Origin: an uncultured Petrimonas sp.
Lineage (GTDB): Bacteria > Bacteroidota > Bacteroidia > Bacteroidales > Dysgonomonadaceae
Direction of reading: 5' to 3'
Length of the DNA stretch: 8,988 bases
Assembly (NCBI GenBank): GCA_934621705.1
Contig: CAKTUP010000085.1
Coordinates: 1 to 8,988 of the forward strand
A model generated the notes under the pieces. That model did not search any database. It had not been told where the DNA came from and was given only the letters and a program-made list of their open reading frames with translations. A program made the position numbers and the translations under genes. The first letter of the stretch is position 1; every line of letters starts with the position of its first letter. This document shows positions 5,415 through 8,988 of the stretch, piece after piece.

Positions 5415-7616
5415 ATGGAAAAGCAAAAAGATCTGTACAAGGGACTCAAAAAATATTTCGGATTCAGCGCTTTCAAAGGCAATCAACAAGCCATTATGGA
5501 GAGTGTTTTATCGGGGAAAGATACTTTTGTATTGATGCCTACCGGTGGCGGAAAATCGCTCTGCTACCAGCTTCCGGCCTTGCTTTCCGAAGGAACTGCC
5601 ATTGTTATTTCGCCGCTTATTGCCCTGATGAAGAATCAGGTGGATGCGATGAGGAATTTCAGTGAAGAAGACGGAATTGCGCATTTTCTCAATTCATCGT
5701 TGAACAAGCAGGAGATAGAAGACGTAAAGCGCGATATCGTTTCGGGGAAAACCAAACTGTTGTACGTGGCTCCCGAATCGCTTACCAAGATGGAGAATAT
5801 CGAGTTTCTCCAAAGCGTGCCTATTTCGTTTTACGCCGTGGATGAAGCGCACTGCATATCGGAATGGGGGCACGATTTCCGTCCCGAATACCGGCGCATA
5901 AAACCCATTATCAGTGAGATAGGTACGCGTCCGGTAATCGCCTTAACGGCTACGGCTACGCCCAAAGTGCAGCACGATATCCAGAAAACGCTGGGAATGC
6001 TGGATGCCCAGGTTTTTAAATCGTCGTTCAACCGTCCCAACCTGTATTACGAAGTAAGAGACAAGAACGATAAAGTTGACAGAGAAATCATCAAATACAT
6101 CCTGTCGCAGGGCTCGAAATCGGGAATAGTATATTGTTTGAGCCGGAAAAAAGTGGACGATTTTTCGCAGATCCTGCAGGCGAACGATATCAGGGCTTTG
6201 CCCTACCACGCCGGGATGGATGCTGCTTCGCGAAGTTCCAACCAGGATGCGTTTCTGATGGAACAAGCCGAAGTAATTGTGGCCACTATCGCTTTCGGGA
6301 TGGGGATCGACAAACCCGATGTGCGCTACGTCATCCATTACGATATCCCCAAAAGCCTCGAAGGTTATTATCAGGAAACCGGCCGCTCGGGGCGCGACGG
6401 AGGCGAAGGCAAATGCATTGCTTTCTATTCCAACAAAGATTTACAAAAACTGGAGCGTTTCATGCAGGGAAAACCCGTTTCGGAACAGGAAATTGGGAAA
6501 CAACTGTTGCTGGAAACAGCCGCCTATGCCGAAACGTCCGTCTGCCGCAGAAAAATGCTGTTGCATTACTTCGGCGAAGATTACAACGAACCAAATTGTG
6601 GAAATTGCGATAATTGTCTAAATCCAAAAATAAAAGTGGAAGCTAAAGAATTACTTGTTACCGTTTTAGAGGCAATCTCTGTGCTCAAGGAAAAGCACAA
6701 AGCCGATTACCTGATCAATTTTCTGCTCGGAAAAGAAACCTCCGAAATAGAAACATTTGAGCACAACGAACTGGATGAATTCGGTTCGGGATCGGACGAA
6801 GAGAATAGCACTTGGGAAACGGTTATCCGTCAGGCATTGCTTGACAACTACCTTAAAAAAGACATCGAGAATTACGGAATTCTGAAAATTACCAAAAAAG
6901 GTAAAGACTTCGTGAAAAATCCCGTTTCTTTTAAGATCACAAAAGAAGAAGACGAAGACAATGACGAGATGGACGAACTGGAATCGGAAGAAGGCGTAAT
7001 CACATCCGGCGGCGGAAATTCCGGCGCAGCCGACCCCGCGTTGTTCTCGATGATGAAAGATTTAAGGAAGAAAATATCCAAAAAACTCAACGTACCGCCA
7101 TACGTTATTTTCCAGCCGGCATCGCTGGAGGCCATGGCAACGTCCTACCCCGTTACGCTGGAAGAATTGCAGAATATTCCCGGCGTGGGCGCTGGAAAAG
7201 CAAAACGATACGGGCAGGAGTTTATCGAACTCATTAAAAAGCACGTTGAGGAAAACGAAATTATCCGTCCCGAAGATTTGCGCGTAAAAACCGTGGCCAA
7301 CAAATCCAAGCTTAAGGTTTCCATCGTGCAGGCCATCGACAGAAAAGTAGCACTCGATGATTTAGCCGAATCCAAAGGCATAGATTTCAACGAAATGCTA
7401 TCGGAAGTTGAAGCGATTGTTTATTCGGGAACAAAAATAAACATCAATTATTTTCTGGAAGAAGTGGTAGATGTTGATGTGGTTAACGACATTTACGAAT
7501 ACTTCAGGGAAGCCGAAACCGATAATTTGGAGAAAGCTATGGACGAAATGCCCGACTATTCGGAAACCGAAATTCGATTAGTCCGCATCAAGTTCTTCTC
7601 GGAAATGGCGAATTAA
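5415..7616 (+). CDS. recQ: ATP-dependent DNA helicase RecQ
   Basis: A 3'-5' superfamily 2 DNA helicase of 733 residues acting in recombination and repair of stalled forks. The Q-motif region (GFSAFKGNQ) is at 16-24, motif I PTGGGKS at 42-48, DEAH at 143-146 followed by the aromatic-rich loop region (CISEWGHDF), and motif III ALTATATP at 176-183. Motif V (AFGMGIDKPDV) and motif VI (QETGRSGRD) are at about 293-328. The RecQ-C zinc site is C377, C395, C398 and C401, followed by a winged-helix region to about 505. After an acidic linker (511-526, mostly Asp and Glu) comes an HRDC domain (about 540-612). A further 120 residues resemble the helix-turn-helix (HTH_40-like) tail of Bacteroidota RecQ. 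E. coli RecQ has about 609 residues and lacks this tail. It has its own promoter; dxs follows after 98 bp. Confidence 0.95.
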   Translation: MEKQKDLYKGLKKYFGFSAFKGNQQAIMESVLSGKDTFVLMPTGGGKSLCYQLPALLSEGTAIVISPLIALMKNQVDAMRNFSEEDGIAHFLNSSLNKQEIEDVKRDIVSGKTKLLYVAPESLTKMENIEFLQSVPISFYAVDEAHCISEWGHDFRPEYRRIKPIISEIGTRPVIALTATATPKVQHDIQKTLGMLDAQVFKSSFNRPNLYYEVRDKNDKVDREIIKYILSQGSKSGIVYCLSRKKVDDFSQILQANDIRALPYHAGMDAASRSSNQDAFLMEQAEVIVATIAFGMGIDKPDVRYVIHYDIPKSLEGYYQETGRSGRDGGEGKCIAFYSNKDLQKLERFMQGKPVSEQEIGKQLLLETAAYAETSVCRRKMLLHYFGEDYNEPNCGNCDNCLNPKIKVEAKELLVTVLEAISVLKEKHKADYLINFLLGKETSEIETFEHNELDEFGSGSDEENSTWETVIRQALLDNYLKKDIENYGILKITKKGKDFVKNPVSFKITKEEDEDNDEMDELESEEGVITSGGGNSGAADPALFSMMKDLRKKISKKLNVPPYVIFQPASLEAMATSYPVTLEELQNIPGVGAGKAKRYGQEFIELIKKHVEENEIIRPEDLRVKTVANKSKLKVSIVQAIDRKVALDDLAESKGIDFNEMLSEVEAIVYSGTKININYFLEEVVDVDVVNDIYEYFREAETDNLEKAMDEMPDYSETEIRLVRIKFFSEMAN

Positions 7617-7618
7617 AC

Positions 7619-7672
7619 GAGTGCGGGTTACGAATTACGGGTATAACAAACGTTGAACGTTGAACTTTAAAC
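7619..7672 (+). repeat. Short tandem repeats between recQ and dxs
   Basis: Two kinds of short direct repeat lie side by side. GGTTACGAATTACGGG (about 7626-7641) holds TTACG twice. AACGTTGAACGTTGAACTTT (7649-7668) holds two abutting copies of ACGTTGA, then a decayed third. No TAnnTTTG promoter is visible in this 98-bp gap. The words look like members of short-period intergenic repeats that I recall from other Bacteroidota genomes. Confidence 0.55.
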
Positions 7673-7714
7673 AAGCATTTATCGTTTAACAAAAACGAAC
7701 GGAAAACAGAAAGA

Positions 7715-8988
7715 ATGAAATATTTACAAGACATAAATAGTCCGGCCGACCTCAAAAAATACAGCGTGGAACAACTCGAAGACGTTTGCGCCGATTTGAG
7801 GGAGTTTATCATTGAGCAACTTTCGCACAATCCCGGGCATTTTGCGTCGAGTTTAGGAACCGTTGAACTTACCGTTGCGCTTCATTACCTGTTCAATACG
7901 CCCTATGACAGGCTGGTTTGGGATGTGGGGCATCAGGCTTACGGACACAAAATTCTGACCGGCCGCCGCGATGTTTTTCATACAAACCGTAAATTCGGCG
8001 GACTTTCCGGCTTCACCAATCCCACCGAAAGCGAGTACGACACTTTCATTGCCGGACACGCTTCCACATCCATATCGGCGGCGTTGGGAATGGCTGTGGC
8101 CGCATCGTTAAACAAAGAAGACAACCGTCAGGTAGTGGCAATTATAGGCGATGGCTCCATGACCGGGGGCCTGGCATACGAGGGGCTCAACAACGCCTGT
8201 TCGCAACCGAACAACCTGCTTATCATCCTCAACGACAACGATATGTCTATCGACAGCAATGTGGGTGGTATTCAGGATTACCTCGTAAAAATGACCACTT
8301 CTTCCAAATACAATAAATTCCGAAACAAGGTTTATCAGGTATTTAAAAAGCGGAAACTCATCAGCGAAAAAGAAAAAAATGTGGTGCTTCGTTTCAACAA
8401 CAGCATCAAATCGCTGCTTACGCGCCAGCAAAACCTGTTTGAAGGATTCAACATCCGCTATTTCGGGCCCATAGACGGACACGATTTACCGGGGCTTATC
8501 CGCGTGTTGCGAAACATTAAGGATATGAAAGGGCCAAAGATGCTTCACATTAAAACGGTTAAGGGAAAAGGATTTAAACCGGCCGAAAAAGCTGCAACTA
8601 TATGGCACGCTCCGGGTCTGTTTGATAAGGAAACAGGAGAACGAATTGTAAGGAACAGAATTGACCAACCGCAACTTTATCAGGACGTCTTCGGGCACAC
8701 GCTTGTGGAATTTGCCGAAAGAAACAAGAAAATTGTCGGAATTACACCGGCAATGCCAACCGGCTCGTCCATGACGTATATGATGCAGAAATTCCCCAAC
8801 AGGGCTTTCGATGTGGGAATTGCCGAAGCGCACGCCGTAACGTTCTCTGCCGGATTGGCGAAAGAAGGTTTTGTGCCGTTTTGCAACATCTATTCATCGT
8901 TTATGCAACGGGCTTACGATCAGGTAATTCACGACGTGGCGTTGCAAAAGCTAAAAGTAATAATGTGCCTCGACAGGGCCGGATTGGT
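7715..8988 (+). CDS. dxs: 1-deoxy-D-xylulose-5-phosphate synthase (C-terminus cut by window edge)
   Basis: A cytoplasmic thiamine-diphosphate enzyme that condenses pyruvate with glyceraldehyde 3-phosphate, releasing CO2, to make 1-deoxy-D-xylulose 5-phosphate. This is the first and usually rate-controlling step of the MEP isoprenoid route and also feeds thiamine and pyridoxal synthesis in many bacteria. The first 424 residues are present of about 630. Visible motifs are [13 protein letters not shown] with H42 (E. coli H49), [16 protein letters not shown] (69-84) and the cofactor motif GDGSMTGG (145-152) with NDND at 173-176. DGHD is at 254-257 and the catalytic glutamate is E371 in [10 protein letters not shown] (E. 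coli E370, IAEQHAV). The reading frame was checked codon by codon and is open to the edge. The start ATG has an A-rich upstream tract (GGAAAACAGAAAGA). It may share a transcript with recQ since no promoter was recognised. Confidence 0.96.
   Translation, partial: MKYLQDINSPADLKKYSVEQLEDVCADLREFIIEQLSHNPGHFASSLGTVELTVALHYLFNTPYDRLVWDVGHQAYGHKILTGRRDVFHTNRKFGGLSGFTNPTESEYDTFIAGHASTSISAALGMAVAASLNKEDNRQVVAIIGDGSMTGGLAYEGLNNACSQPNNLLIILNDNDMSIDSNVGGIQDYLVKMTTSSKYNKFRNKVYQVFKKRKLISEKEKNVVLRFNNSIKSLLTRQQNLFEGFNIRYFGPIDGHDLPGLIRVLRNIKDMKGPKMLHIKTVKGKGFKPAEKAATIWHAPGLFDKETGERIVRNRIDQPQLYQDVFGHTLVEFAERNKKIVGITPAMPTGSSMTYMMQKFPNRAFDVGIAEAHAVTFSAGLAKEGFVPFCNIYSSFMQRAYDQVIHDVALQKLKVIMCLDRAGL

Noticed and set aside
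6134..6621. Plus-strand open frames of 159 and 114 codons inside recQ
   Set aside because: They are alternative frames of the helicase motif V-VI region, which is clearly coding in the recQ frame; their arginine- and glycine-rich composition is typical of shadow frames.
1..8988. A novel defence, mobile or biosynthetic gene system
   Set aside because: Apart from the DUF3109 protein, every gene belongs to a well-known family with an assigned housekeeping or protease role, and no unexplained coding space remains.

Overview
The window looks like a chromosomal housekeeping segment of a Bacteroidota bacterium, most likely order Bacteroidales. Three things point there. The ClpP, ClpX, trigger factor and Dxs proteins read like Bacteroides/Parabacteroides-type sequences. 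Starts are preceded by A-rich tracts rather than Shine-Dalgarno sites. Four gene starts have an upstream match to the Bacteroidota promoter (TTTG, about 19 nt, TAnnTTTG). Genus cannot be fixed by reading alone.

Layout: on the minus strand, a CPBP-family membrane protease gene (1308 to 424) overlaps by 14 bp the start of a DUF3109 cysteine-cluster gene that runs off the left edge. From a divergent intergenic region of about 210 bp the plus strand carries tig (trigger factor), clpP, clpX, recQ and the first two thirds of dxs, which runs off the right edge. All reading frames are intact; no frameshift, IS element, tRNA, rRNA or CRISPR array was seen.

How the genes work together: tig-clpP-clpX is the classical protein quality-control cluster. 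Trigger factor catches nascent chains at the ribosome; ClpX unfolds selected proteins and feeds them into the ClpP peptidase chamber. recQ (DNA repair helicase) has its own promoter. dxs (first step of the MEP isoprenoid pathway) lies downstream with no promoter I can recognise, so it may be read through from recQ.

The non-coding parts are the more interesting material. They include a 9-bp perfect hairpin in the tig leader, a smaller hairpin before clpP, and a palindromic MITE/REP-like element filling the clpP-clpX gap. The recQ leader carries an inverted repeat plus a tandem 23-bp repeat, and short tandem repeats lie ahead of dxs. I see no evidence for an undescribed multi-gene system; the best leads are these repeats, the variant ClpP-docking loop of ClpX and the unusual middle domain of trigger factor.
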